This document shows, one piece after another, positions 15,919 through 24,507 of a stretch of 64,000 bases of DNA (positions are counted from its first letter, which is position 1; the number at the start of each line of letters is the position of its first letter). The notes beneath the pieces were generated by a model. It saw only the letters and a program-made list of their open reading frames with translations. It had not been told where the DNA came from and did no database searches. The position numbers were made by a program, and so were the translations under genes. Source of the stretch: VXNE01 sp963668365 (GTDB taxonomy: Bacteria > Pseudomonadota > Gammaproteobacteria > Pseudomonadales > Azotimanducaceae); the NCBI GenBank assembly GCA_963668365.1, contig OY764266.1, positions 3,906,001 to 3,970,000 of the forward strand, in the 5' to 3' direction.

Positions 15919-18630
15919 CTATCTCCGGCGGCCTCCGGGCCCGGCCCGAGCGCGCTTCCGGGATCGGGGTTTTCTCGTCTTGCGCTCCGGGGCCGCGTCC
16001 TCCCATCGCCCATCCCGATAGAACGCGCGCCACGAAGTGGGCTTGCCGTCCTTCTCCGAGGCCACGAACTGCTGCCGGGTCTTGCGGGCGAACTTGATCA
16101 TGGCGGGATTCCCGTCGGGGTCCAGCTCCGGCGCCTCGAGCAAATATGCAAACTTCGGATCCAGTTCGTTCGCGTGGGGCTTCAGTTCCGACACCAGCGG
16201 CGCGCGCGTCTCCCGGTTCCTCGGGAATCCGCTCGCGGCCAGGAATATCCCCGCCGCGCCATCGCGCAGCACGTAGTGATCGTCGACGTTGCGGCATCGG
16301 AGTTCCGGCATCGGCACCGGGTCGGCCCTCGGCGGCGCCGGCTGACCGTTCCGCAACAGCTTGCGGGTGTTGCTGCACGATGCGTTGGTGCAGCCGAAGT
16401 ACTTGCCGAAGCGACCGGACTTGAGCTGCATCTCGCCGCCGCACTTTTCACACTCGACGACCGGTCCCTCGTAGCCCGGCACCTGGAACTCGCCGCGCTC
16501 CAGTTCGAATCCGGCGCAGTCGGGGTTCCTGCCACAGACATGCAGCTTGCGTTCGGCGTCGATCAGGAAGGCGTCCATCACGGTATTGCAGACGCGGCAT
16601 CTCCGTTTTGACCGAAGAATCCTGGATTCCCGCTCGTCATCCTCGTCCGAGCTCCTTTTTGCGACGGGTGACCCACCCACCGCCTCGTCATCCGGCATGA
16701 GATCGATCGTGTTCGTGCAGCGCTCCTTGGCCGGCGCGCGATATCCCGAGCAGCCGAGGAATACGCCGGTGCTGGCGGTACGGACCTGCATGGGACGACC
16801 GCACCTGTCGCAGGGAATGTCCGTGTTCGTGGGCACGTTGGCGCGCATGCCGCCCTCGGTGCTTCCCGCGCGGACAAGTTTCTGGCTGAAGTCGCCGTAG
16901 AAGCTGTCGAGGACCGCGTGCCAGGCCCTCTCGCCGCCAGCGACCTGGTCCAGTTCCTGCTCCATGCCGGCGGTGAACGAGTAGTCCATCAGGTCGCTGA
17001 AGTTCTCGACCAACCGGTCCGTGACGAGTTCGCCGATCTTCTCGACGTGGAATCGACGGTCCTTGAGCGTGACGTACCCGCGATCCTGAATCGTCGAAAT
17101 GATCGACGCATAGGTGGAGGGCCGGCCGATGCCCCGACGCTCCAGTTCGCGCACGAGGCTCGCTTCGCCGTACCGGGGCGGCGGCTTCGTGAAATGCTGC
17201 ACCACGCTCGCATCGACGAGTTTCAGGGCCTCGCCTTCCGCGTAGTCCGGCAGGGGCCGGTCCTCGTCCCGGCGCGAGACGGGCGCTAGGACCCGCGTGA
17301 AGCCGTCGAACTTCACGATGCGGCCGCGGGCGCTCAACTCGAAATCGCCGGCGCTCACCGTAACCGTCGTGGATGTGTATTGCGCATGGGTCATCTGGCA
17401 TGCGACGAACTGCCGCCAGATGAGGTCGTACAGGCGCTGCTCCTCCCGCGACAGGGAGGCCGGGCCCGACGGCCCCGACTCGACGGCGGTCGGTCGAATC
17501 GCCTCGTGCGCTTCCTGGGCGGTCGACCTGCTCCGGTACGCCGCCGGTCTGTCGGGCAGGTAAGGCTGGCCAAACTCCCGGCCGATGTACCCTCGCGCGC
17601 CGGCGACCGCGTCCGCCGACAGGTTCATCGAGTCCGTGCGCATATAGGTGATGTGCCCCGCCTCGTACAGTCGCTGCGCCACGGTCATGGTCCTGCGCAC
17701 CGAGAAGCCGAGACGCGTCGCCGCAGCCTGTTGCAAGGTGGAAGTGATGAACGGCGGGTTGGGCCTTGCCCGGGTCGCCCTGTCGTCGCGTTTCGAAACC
17801 GCGAACGCCGCCCGTCGCAATCGTCCAAGGGCTTCGTTGGCAGACTCTCCGTCGGCCGGCCGAAAGCGCTTGCCGCCGTCTCTCGCGACGTCGAACCGAT
17901 GGCTCGGGCCGTCCTCCGTTCTGGCGAGATCCGCGAAGCCTTCCCAATACTCTTCCGGCGTGAACGCACGGATGTCTCGCTCGCGCTCCACCAGGAGGCG
18001 CACGGCCACCGACTGCACCCGGCCCGCCGACAGGCTTCTGGCCACCTTGGCCCAGAGCAGCGGCGACAGCTCGAAACCGACGACGCGATCGAGGAAACGG
18101 CGGGCTTGCTGCGCGTTGACGCGATTCTCGTCGATTTTCCCCGGTTGCCGGAAGGCCTCCTCTATCGCCGACTTGGTGATCTCGCTGAAGACCACCCGAT
18201 GGAATCTCTCGGGATCGCCGCCGATCAGTTCCTGCAGGTGCCAGGCGATGGCTTCGCCTTCCCGATCAAGGTCGGTCGCGAGGTAGACGTGGTTGGCGCG
18301 ATCCGCGAACTTGCGCAGTTCGGCAACCACCTTCTCCTTGCCGGGCAGTGTTTCATATTCCGCCTTCCAACCGTTGTCCGGGTCGATCCCCATGCGCCGA
18401 ACAAGTTGGGCGCGGGCGCGCCTGGCCTTGTATTCGGCCCTTTCCCGCGGCGGCAGCTTGCGCGTCTTCGCCGCTTCGCGCGTGCGTTCAGCGGCATCCG
18501 CGCGCTTGCCGCCCACGGGAAGATCGCGAACGTGTCCCACGCTCGACTTGACCACGTAGTCCCGGCCGAGATAGCGATTGATGGTCCGGGCCTTGGCCGG
18601 AGACTCGACGATGACCAGCGATTGCGCCAT
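15919..18630 (-). CDS. topA: DNA topoisomerase I
   Basis: This is a type IA topoisomerase of 903 residues that relaxes negative supercoils. The TOPRIM domain has Glu9 (IVESPAKA) and the D120-x-D122-x-E124 acid motif (ATDLDREGEA). The active-site tyrosine is Tyr329 (HITYMRTDS). Three C-terminal zinc ribbons are visible (CDRCGRPM, CRVCNTVM, CEKCGGEM with downstream Cys pairs). A DUF-type tail (about residues 760-903) and a basic end (KTRKPRSRKRARAGPGGRRR) follow. The length is typical of gamma/betaproteobacterial TopA. It is convergent with the lexA-restriction region, and a strong promoter lies upstream. Confidence 0.97.
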   Translation of the reverse strand: MAQSLVIVESPAKARTINRYLGRDYVVKSSVGHVRDLPVGGKRADAAERTREAAKTRKLPPRERAEYKARRARAQLVRRMGIDPDNGWKAEYETLPGKEKVVAELRKFADRANHVYLATDLDREGEAIAWHLQELIGGDPERFHRVVFSEITKSAIEEAFRQPGKIDENRVNAQQARRFLDRVVGFELSPLLWAKVARSLSAGRVQSVAVRLLVERERDIRAFTPEEYWEGFADLARTEDGPSHRFDVARDGGKRFRPADGESANEALGRLRRAAFAVSKRDDRATRARPNPPFITSTLQQAAATRLGFSVRRTMTVAQRLYEAGHITYMRTDSMNLSADAVAGARGYIGREFGQPYLPDRPAAYRSRSTAQEAHEAIRPTAVESGPSGPASLSREEQRLYDLIWRQFVACQMTHAQYTSTTVTVSAGDFELSARGRIVKFDGFTRVLAPVSRRDEDRPLPDYAEGEALKLVDASVVQHFTKPPPRYGEASLVRELERRGIGRPSTYASIISTIQDRGYVTLKDRRFHVEKIGELVTDRLVENFSDLMDYSFTAGMEQELDQVAGGERAWHAVLDSFYGDFSQKLVRAGSTEGGMRANVPTNTDIPCDRCGRPMQVRTASTGVFLGCSGYRAPAKERCTNTIDLMPDDEAVGGSPVAKRSSDEDDERESRILRSKRRCRVCNTVMDAFLIDAERKLHVCGRNPDCAGFELERGEFQVPGYEGPVVECEKCGGEMQLKSGRFGKYFGCTNASCSNTRKLLRNGQPAPPRADPVPMPELRCRNVDDHYVLRDGAAGIFLAASGFPRNRETRAPLVSELKPHANELDPKFAYLLEAPELDPDGNPAMIKFARKTRQQFVASEKDGKPTSWRAFYRDGRWEDAAPERKTRKPRSRKRARAGPGGRRR

Positions 18631-18709
18631 CGAATTCCTACTCCCCTCTAATGCCGGTTGTGCCGCGGGCGACGAACATGGCCACTCTACAGGACACCGG
18701 CTGCGGGCA

Positions 18710-18739
18710 CTTATAGATACTGGATTGAGTGCCTGTCAA
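18710..18739 (-). promoter_or_regulatory. Predicted sigma-70 promoter of topA
   Basis: On the minus strand a perfect -35 TTGACA (18734-18739) is followed after 17-18 bp by CTATAA/TATAAG (-10, 18710-18716). The topA start codon is about 80 bp downstream. This is the clearest unregulated-looking promoter in the window. Confidence 0.7.
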
Positions 18740-18771
18740 CCATGAGGTTCCCGCCGCGCCAATAATGCGAC

Positions 18772-19353
18772 TCACCGATCCGGGTCGCTGGAATGCTCGA
18801 ATCGGGCCTGCAGCAGCCCCAGCGCACGCAGCCGTTCTGCGATTCCGCCCACAAGCTCCGACGCCTCGCGTCCGCGCAGATTCTCGAGCCAATACCAACC
18901 GGCAGCGCTCCCGGTGACCTCTATCGCCAGGCAGTGATCTTCGAGTCCGGCGACCGCCCCGGCAACCGCGCGCCAATAGTCGGCGCCGACCTCGGGAAGC
19001 GGCACCTCCGGATGCGCCGCCCATCCCTTGAGCGGCGCAGGCCCGGCCGCGTCGCGCAGCAGGAACCAGCGGGGCGCCTGCCGCCAGGGTTTCGGCGCCG
19101 GCAACAGGTAGGCGCTGCACGGCCGCGTCACATCGCGCGCAACCCCATCGGCGCCAACGCGCTCCTCGGCCCGCGCTTCGGCCTTGGGCAAAGCGGTAAC
19201 TTCGACCGTCAATCCCTCGCGCCGCGCCTGTTCCCTGAGCTTGACGAGCTGCCGGTCGCGCTTTGTCGGCATCAACCACAGCGCCGGCGCGAACGCCAGG
19301 ATCAGGAGCCCGCCGACGATCAGCCACGTCATGCGGCGCCCGCTTCGACCCAT
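18772..19353 (-). CDS. Membrane-anchored protein of unknown function upstream of topA
   Basis: This 193-residue protein has one N-terminal transmembrane helix (MTWLIVGGLLILAFAPALWL, starting at residue 8), a basic coiled stretch (KRDRQLVKLREQARREGLTV) and a cytoplasmic or periplasmic soluble domain. That domain contains Trp-rich segments (PKPWRQAPRWFLL, AAGWYWLENLRG). I recall unnamed proteins of this shape next to topA in pseudomonads, but cannot name a function. An alternative start is the ATG at 19332. It is divergent from the uspA gene 79 bp away and is followed by topA with its own promoter. Confidence 0.75.
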   Translation of the reverse strand: MGRSGRRMTWLIVGGLLILAFAPALWLMPTKRDRQLVKLREQARREGLTVEVTALPKAEARAEERVGADGVARDVTRPCSAYLLPAPKPWRQAPRWFLLRDAAGPAPLKGWAAHPEVPLPEVGADYWRAVAGAVAGLEDHCLAIEVTGSAAGWYWLENLRGREASELVGGIAERLRALGLLQARFEHSSDPDR

Positions 19354-19432
19354 GCGGCAAGTCGACGCTTATTCGATGCAACCCGAATCATTGTGTTGTA
19401 TCGTCGCCGCAACCGCGTCGTAAGGCAATCGC

Positions 19433-19888
19433 ATGGGTGGATACAAGCGTATTCTGCTTGCCGTCGATCTCGCCGAGGAGTCGAACATCGTGGGTGAGCG
19501 GGCGATCCAGTTGGCGCGTCTGTTTGACGCGGAATTGCACGTGGTCCATGTGGTCGAGCCCTTGAGTCTGGTATACGGCGGCGATATTCCCATGGACCTG
19601 TCTTCCGTCCAGGACCAGATCCAGGAGCAGGCGAAATCGAGTCTCGACGAGTTCTGCGAGGGCGCCGGTGTGCTGGAAGCGCACAGGTACCTGATTTTTG
19701 GACGGCCGGAAACCGAAATACACCGCATCGCCACGGCCGCCGACATCGACGCGATCATCGTCGGGAGCCACGGTCGGCACGGTCTCGCATTGCTGCTCGG
19801 ATCGACGGCGAACGGCGTGCTGCACGGCGCTTCCTGCGATGTCCTGGCCGTGCGCGTTGGACCGGGGGCGCACCACCGCGCCGACTGA
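19433..19888 (+). CDS. UspA-family universal stress protein
   Basis: This 151-residue single-domain Usp protein has the Rossmann-like fold starting YKRILLAVDLAEES. The ATP-binding glycine motif G-x2-G-x9-G-S is present as GSHGRHGLALLLGS, so nucleotide binding is likely. The AAGG eight bases before the ATG supports the start. It is transcribed divergently from the membrane protein gene and lies just before slt. Confidence 0.92.
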   Translation: MGGYKRILLAVDLAEESNIVGERAIQLARLFDAELHVVHVVEPLSLVYGGDIPMDLSSVQDQIQEQAKSSLDEFCEGAGVLEAHRYLIFGRPETEIHRIATAADIDAIIVGSHGRHGLALLLGSTANGVLHGASCDVLAVRVGPGAHHRAD

Positions 19889-19950
19889 CGACCTTGCTTT
19901 TCCACGCACCCGTGGTCGCGCCGGCAGGGGCGCGACAGTTCTCGAATGCC

Positions 19951-21840
19951 ATGCGCTTGGTGATAGCGGTCGTGCTCCCGGCGATCATCGCGATCCCCGG
20001 AGGGGCCGCCCACGCCGACGCCTATCAGCTTCGAACCGAATACAGGCGCGCGATCTCGGCGATCGAAAACGGCCACAGCGGCGAGTTCCGCAGCGCCCTG
20101 TCCGCGCTCGACGACTATCCGCTACACCCCTATCTCGTGTATTTCGATGCCCGCCGGCGGGTCAGTGGCATGTCCCCGAGCCAGGCAACGGCGCTCAGGA
20201 CATCCCTGGGCGACACGCATCTCGGTGATCGCCTGTTTGAAGCCTGGCTGATCGCGCAGGCGCGGCGCGGGCGGTGGCAGACATACCGCGACCACTACGA
20301 GCCCATGGAGCGCGCCGACGGCAGGTGCTTCCATGCGCGATCGCTCTACCGCACGGGGGAGCGAGAGGCGGCATTGCGCCTGGTGCCGGAACTCTGGGTC
20401 GTGGGCGTCTCGCAGCCGAAGGAATGCGACCCGTTGTTCGCGGTGTGGATGGCCCAGGGCGGGTTGACCGACGACCTGACCTGGGAACGCCTGCGTCTCG
20501 CCCTGAACGGCAACGAGCGCAGCCTCGCGCGCTATCTGCTCGGACGTTTCACCAGTGCCCGCGCCAGCGCCGCGCGCGCCCTGTATGACGGCCACGTGCG
20601 CCCAGGCAACGTGAGGCGACACTCCCGGTTTCCGGACACTCCCTACGGCGCGCAGGCGCTGGGCCACGCGCTGGCCCGCTATGCCAGGCAGAACGCGGTT
20701 GACGCGACCAGGCAGTGGCGGTCGCTCAAGCGCCGCAGCATGCCGGATGACACGCGCGCCTTCATCGAGGAGCGGCTGACCGTCGCGCTCGCGATGGCGG
20801 GCGAAGCCGTCGGCGAGCACCTTGACGAACCCCGCGCACAGGGCTCGGCAGCCTTCGTCCGGGACATGGCGCTGGCGAGCGTCATCCACCAGCGCTGGGC
20901 GGATGCGGTGCGCTGGATCGAGGCGATGCCCGAAGCAGAACGCGATGCGCGCCAGTGGCGCTACTGGCTCGGCAGGGCGCTGCTGGCCGTCGACGGCGAC
21001 TCCCCGAAGGGGGTGGCCTCGCTGAAAGAAGCGGCGCGGCACCGCTCCTACTACGGATTCCTCGCAGCCCAGAGAGTTGGGGTCGCACCGTCCCTGAACG
21101 CGCGGGCCTCCGCGCCGGCGAGTCGTCTAGACCATCCCGCGGTGGAACGCATGCTTGAACTCTATGCCGTCGGCGACCTGGTAAACGCCCGCCGGGAGTG
21201 GAACTGGATGTTCGACAGGTTCAACGCCGCCGACCAGGGAGCGCTGATCGAACTGGCCGCCGATATCGGCTGGACCAACCAGGCGATCTACGGCGCCAAC
21301 CGCCCCGAACTCATCGATCTGGTCACGCTGCGTTTTCCGACCCCGTACCTGCATCTCTACCGGCGCCTGGCCTTCCAGACGGATCTGCCCATGCCGCTGC
21401 TGCTCGCCGTGACGCGCAAGGAAAGCGCCTTCAACCCGCGCGCGGTCTCCCCCTCCGGCGCCGTCGGCCTGATGCAGCTCATGCCCCCGACCGCCCGCTA
21501 CACGGCATCGAAGGCGCGTCTCGATCAACCCACGCAAAGAGACCTGTTCGATCCGGTCGCCAACATCGAACTTGGCGCCCATCACCTCGCCGATCTGATG
21601 GATCGCTACGACGGCCACCGCGCGCTCGTCGCTGCCGCGTACAACGCGGGACCGACGCGCGTGGCCGCATGGCGCAGGGAGCGTCGCGACATGCCGACGG
21701 ACGCCTGGATCGAAGCGATCCCGTTCAGCGAAACCCGCGACTATGTCCAGGCCGTTCTCGCCTTCGATCTCGTCTACGCCCACCTTTTGGGCGAGTCGGC
21801 CTCAAGCCTCATCAGGCCGGACGAGGAGCTTGTGCCGTGA
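19951..21840 (+). CDS. slt: Soluble lytic murein transglycosylase (Slt70 type)
   Basis: This is a periplasmic exolytic muramidase that cleaves peptidoglycan to 1,6-anhydromuropeptides. The chosen ATG begins a signal peptide (MRLVIAVVLPAIIAIPGGAAHA). The frame is open to 19894, but that adds only a non-signal extension. A long alpha-superhelical U-domain (to about residue 430) is followed by the SLT catalytic domain. The catalytic Glu is about residue 491 (TRKESAFNP), with GAVGLMQLMP and AAYNAGPTR after it. Length (about 629 residues) matches Slt70. The stop overlaps the tatD start (GTGA). Confidence 0.93.
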   Translation: MRLVIAVVLPAIIAIPGGAAHADAYQLRTEYRRAISAIENGHSGEFRSALSALDDYPLHPYLVYFDARRRVSGMSPSQATALRTSLGDTHLGDRLFEAWLIAQARRGRWQTYRDHYEPMERADGRCFHARSLYRTGEREAALRLVPELWVVGVSQPKECDPLFAVWMAQGGLTDDLTWERLRLALNGNERSLARYLLGRFTSARASAARALYDGHVRPGNVRRHSRFPDTPYGAQALGHALARYARQNAVDATRQWRSLKRRSMPDDTRAFIEERLTVALAMAGEAVGEHLDEPRAQGSAAFVRDMALASVIHQRWADAVRWIEAMPEAERDARQWRYWLGRALLAVDGDSPKGVASLKEAARHRSYYGFLAAQRVGVAPSLNARASAPASRLDHPAVERMLELYAVGDLVNARREWNWMFDRFNAADQGALIELAADIGWTNQAIYGANRPELIDLVTLRFPTPYLHLYRRLAFQTDLPMPLLLAVTRKESAFNPRAVSPSGAVGLMQLMPPTARYTASKARLDQPTQRDLFDPVANIELGAHHLADLMDRYDGHRALVAAAYNAGPTRVAAWRRERRDMPTDAWIEAIPFSETRDYVQAVLAFDLVYAHLLGESASSLIRPDEELVP

Positions 21841-22628
21841 TCGATATCGGCGCGAACCTGGCGCACCGTCAGTTCGAATCCGACCGGGACGAGGTCCTTG
21901 CCCGAGCAAGGTCCGCCGGCGTCAAGGGCATCGTCGTGACCGGAACCAGCGTATCGGAGTCGCGGGCAGCCGTGCGGCTTGCGGCAACCCGTCAAGGGCT
22001 ATGGAGCACCGCTGGCGTACACCCGCACGAAGCCAAGTCCGTCTCCCCCGGCTGGGTCGAGGATATCGAGGCGCTCGCGAGCATGCCGAAAGTCGTCGCC
22101 ATCGGAGAAGCGGGACTTGACTTCAACCGCAACTTTTCGCCTCCCGCCGCCCAGCGCGACGTGTTTTCCGCGCAGATTCAACTCGCGGGGCGACTCGACA
22201 TGCCGCTGTTCGTCCACGACCGCGACTCCGGGGGCGAGACGGCCCGACTGCTGGCAGAAAACCGGGCGAAAGCCGACCGGGTCGTGATCCACTGCTTCGC
22301 CGGTGCCGCCGCGGATCTCGACACCTGGTTGGACGCGGGCTACTACATCGGCATCACCGGCTGGATCTGCGACCCGCGCCGGGGCGAAGAACTGCGGGCG
22401 CTGGCGCCTCGCATTCCCAGCGACAGGCTGCTGATCGAGACCGACGCGCCCTTCCTGCTGCCACGAACGATGCGCCCGAGGCCCCGCTCCCGGCGCAACG
22501 AACCCGCATTCCTGGTCGAAGTCGCGACGGCGCTCGCCACGCTTCGCAACATCTCCGTCGCAGAACTGACGGAAGTCACCGCGAACAACGCGCGTCGCGC
22601 GTTCCGGCTGCCGGACGCGGTCCTGTGA
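21837..22628 (+). CDS. tatD: TatD-family metal-dependent DNase
   Basis: This is a 263-residue TIM-barrel hydrolase. The GTG at 21837 is chosen because it gives the family N-terminus (VIDIGANLAHRQFESDRDEV) and overlaps the slt stop. Visible blocks are STAGVHPHE, AIGEAGLDFNRNFS, VIHCFAG, YIGITGWICDPRRG and LIETDAPFLLPR. These supply the His, Glu and Asp metal ligands and match Escherichia TatD rather than the YcfH/YjjV paralogues. Known activity is 3'-5' exonuclease on DNA with a role in repair and degradation. Confidence 0.93.
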   Translation: MIDIGANLAHRQFESDRDEVLARARSAGVKGIVVTGTSVSESRAAVRLAATRQGLWSTAGVHPHEAKSVSPGWVEDIEALASMPKVVAIGEAGLDFNRNFSPPAAQRDVFSAQIQLAGRLDMPLFVHDRDSGGETARLLAENRAKADRVVIHCFAGAAADLDTWLDAGYYIGITGWICDPRRGEELRALAPRIPSDRLLIETDAPFLLPRTMRPRPRSRRNEPAFLVEVATALATLRNISVAELTEVTANNARRAFRLPDAVL

Positions 22629-22779
22629 GCGCAAAGAGCGCCCAGTGCCGCAACGCTGTCCCGGCACCATGGGCGGCAGCGCCGGCTTGACCCGCATGGA
22701 CAGGCAGGCATGCGCGCACGCGCAAAGTCCCGCGATGGTCGCGGACCCTGCCGCCGCCGGCGGGTTAAGCTCTACCGGT

Positions 22780-23727
22780 ATGGCAGCCGATGTGACATGG
22801 CGTGTCGCCTTCGCCCCCCGGGGACGAGGCTGGCGCTATCCCCTACCCTTCTCGGGAGAGCTGCAGTGGCGCGTCGACGGCGTCCCGCAGGCGGAAATAG
22901 CGCTGCCGGCGCTACCCGCCGGCCATGTCGTCGTACCGAGTTTCGCGAGCCCGGAGAGCCCCGGCCATCGGTGGTCCCTCGACAGCGGAGACGCATCGTC
23001 TTACACCGCGAGCTTCGGCCGCCCGGCCAGTCAATGCGCCCATGTCGACGGCGCGACAGGACTCAGCGCCAGGATCGACTGTTTCGAAACTTCACGGGCA
23101 GTCTCGAATGCCCGCTTGCGGCTGCTGGTCGACGCGCACGCGCCGCCCCGCGACTACCTGGTCGCCGTTGGCGCGCGTCCCGTCCGCATGGCGACCGACG
23201 CCTGTGCGCCGACGGATTCGCCAGTGCTCGATATACCGGCCAGGAGCCAGATGGACGCGGCGCGGGAGGAACTGCGCGCGCGAATCTGCTCGCCGACCTG
23301 CGTTTCCATGGCCATGGACCACCTGGGGGTCGATCACGCGTTCCACGAGATCGTCATCGCCGCCTACCATCGCGCGACGGACCTGTACGGCGTGTGGCCT
23401 CAGAATCTCTGGGCGGCCAGCCGCTGGGGCGTCATCGGGGCGATCGAGACGGCCGTGGACTGGAGCGTGGTCGAACGCGCTGTCGCGGGGGAACACCCGC
23501 TGGCGGCGAGCATCGCATTCGCCGAGGGCGATCTCACGGGCAGCGCCATACCGGCGAGCGACGGGCACCTGGTCATCGTTCGCGGCATCCAGAATAATCG
23601 GGTCGTGGTGAACGATCCCGCCGCAGATGATGCCATCGATGTGCCGCGGCAATACGACGCGAACGAGTTCCGCGAGGCGTGGCTCGCCGCGCGGGGCGCC
23701 TGCTACCTGTTCGCAACGCAGCCATGA
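22780..23727 (+). CDS. C39-like papain-fold peptidase
   Basis: This protein of about 315 residues has an N-terminal beta-rich region (residues 1-150). Its C-terminal cysteine-peptidase domain resembles Peptidase_C39_2: candidate Cys in CSPTCVSMAMDHLG, His in DGHLVIVRGI and Asp/Asn in VVVNDPAA. No clear signal peptide or ABC domain is present. The start is uncertain: ATG 22780 is used; in-frame ATGs upstream at 22735 and 22645 would add a Pro/Ala-rich tail. Its stop overlaps the next gene (ATGA). Substrate unknown. Confidence 0.75.
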   Translation: MAADVTWRVAFAPRGRGWRYPLPFSGELQWRVDGVPQAEIALPALPAGHVVVPSFASPESPGHRWSLDSGDASSYTASFGRPASQCAHVDGATGLSARIDCFETSRAVSNARLRLLVDAHAPPRDYLVAVGARPVRMATDACAPTDSPVLDIPARSQMDAAREELRARICSPTCVSMAMDHLGVDHAFHEIVIAAYHRATDLYGVWPQNLWAASRWGVIGAIETAVDWSVVERAVAGEHPLAASIAFAEGDLTGSAIPASDGHLVIVRGIQNNRVVVNDPAADDAIDVPRQYDANEFREAWLAARGACYLFATQP

Positions 23728-23963
23728 GACACCTGCTTCGATTCGCGCTCCTGTGCGTGGCCGCCGCCCTGACTTCGTTCGGCCTCGCCTACTGGCAGCA
23801 CACCGGATTCAGCATGGAAGGGTTCTGGCTCGTGGACAACGACTACCGGCCGCACCCGGTGCATATCCTCGCGCTCGGTCTCGCGATGCTTCCCACCACC
23901 CTCTGGGAAATATTCCTCCTCGACGCAAGGCGCGCCGCGCCAGGGCGTGACGAGAATGCTTGA
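23724..23963 (+). CDS. Small two-helix membrane protein
   Basis: This 79-residue hydrophobic protein has predicted helices RFALLCVAAALTSFGLAYW and VHILALGLAMLPTTLWEIFL and a charged tail. The ATG overlaps the C39-like peptidase stop, and its own end overlaps the GNAT gene, so all three are probably translated from one mRNA. I do not recognise the family. Confidence 0.65.
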   Translation: MRHLLRFALLCVAAALTSFGLAYWQHTGFSMEGFWLVDNDYRPHPVHILALGLAMLPTTLWEIFLLDARRAAPGRDENA

Positions 23964-24507
23964 GACGGGTCCAGCCTCGCGCGTCTACCTGCGCAAGGTC
24001 CGCAGCTCCGACCGGCGCGAAGTGATCGAACGCGTCGCGGAAGGGCAGTCACTGCTGAGCCCATGGATCTCGGCGCCGGCCACGGCCCGCGACTTCAGGC
24101 ACTACCTGAGACGCACGCAGCGGGACGACCACGAGGGGCTGCTTGTCTGCCGCCTCGACTCGGACGAGATCGCGGGCGTGATCAACCTCAACAACATTGT
24201 CCGGGGATCGTTCCTCTCCGCATCGCTCGGCTACTACGCGATGGCGCGCCATCGCGGTCATGGCTACATGCGGGAAGGTCTGGAGATGGTCAAGAACTAC
24301 GCGTTTCGCCAACTCGGGCTGCATCGCATCGAAGCGAACATCCAGCCCGCCAACCAGCGCTCCATCAACCTGGTGAAACGCTGCGGTTTCGTGCGCGAGG
24401 GCTTTTCGCGGTCCTTCCTGCACATCGAGGGAGCGTGGCGCGATCACGAACGCTGGGCGGCCATCGATCCGCGGTCGACGATGACCGCGACACCGACGTT
24501 CCAATGA
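23956..24507 (+). CDS. RimJ/RimL-type GNAT N-acetyltransferase
   Basis: This is a GCN5-related acetyltransferase of about 183 residues (an upstream GTG at 23947 adds three). The RimJ/RimL pattern is clear: YLRKVRSSDRREVIE at the start, IAGVINLNNIV in the middle, the acetyl-CoA loop region (YAMARHRGHGYMREGL), and the C-terminal NQRSINLVKRCGFVREGFSR. The likely substrate is the N-terminus of a ribosomal protein or another amine. It overlaps the genes on both sides. Confidence 0.88.
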   Translation: MLETGPASRVYLRKVRSSDRREVIERVAEGQSLLSPWISAPATARDFRHYLRRTQRDDHEGLLVCRLDSDEIAGVINLNNIVRGSFLSASLGYYAMARHRGHGYMREGLEMVKNYAFRQLGLHRIEANIQPANQRSINLVKRCGFVREGFSRSFLHIEGAWRDHERWAAIDPRSTMTATPTFQ

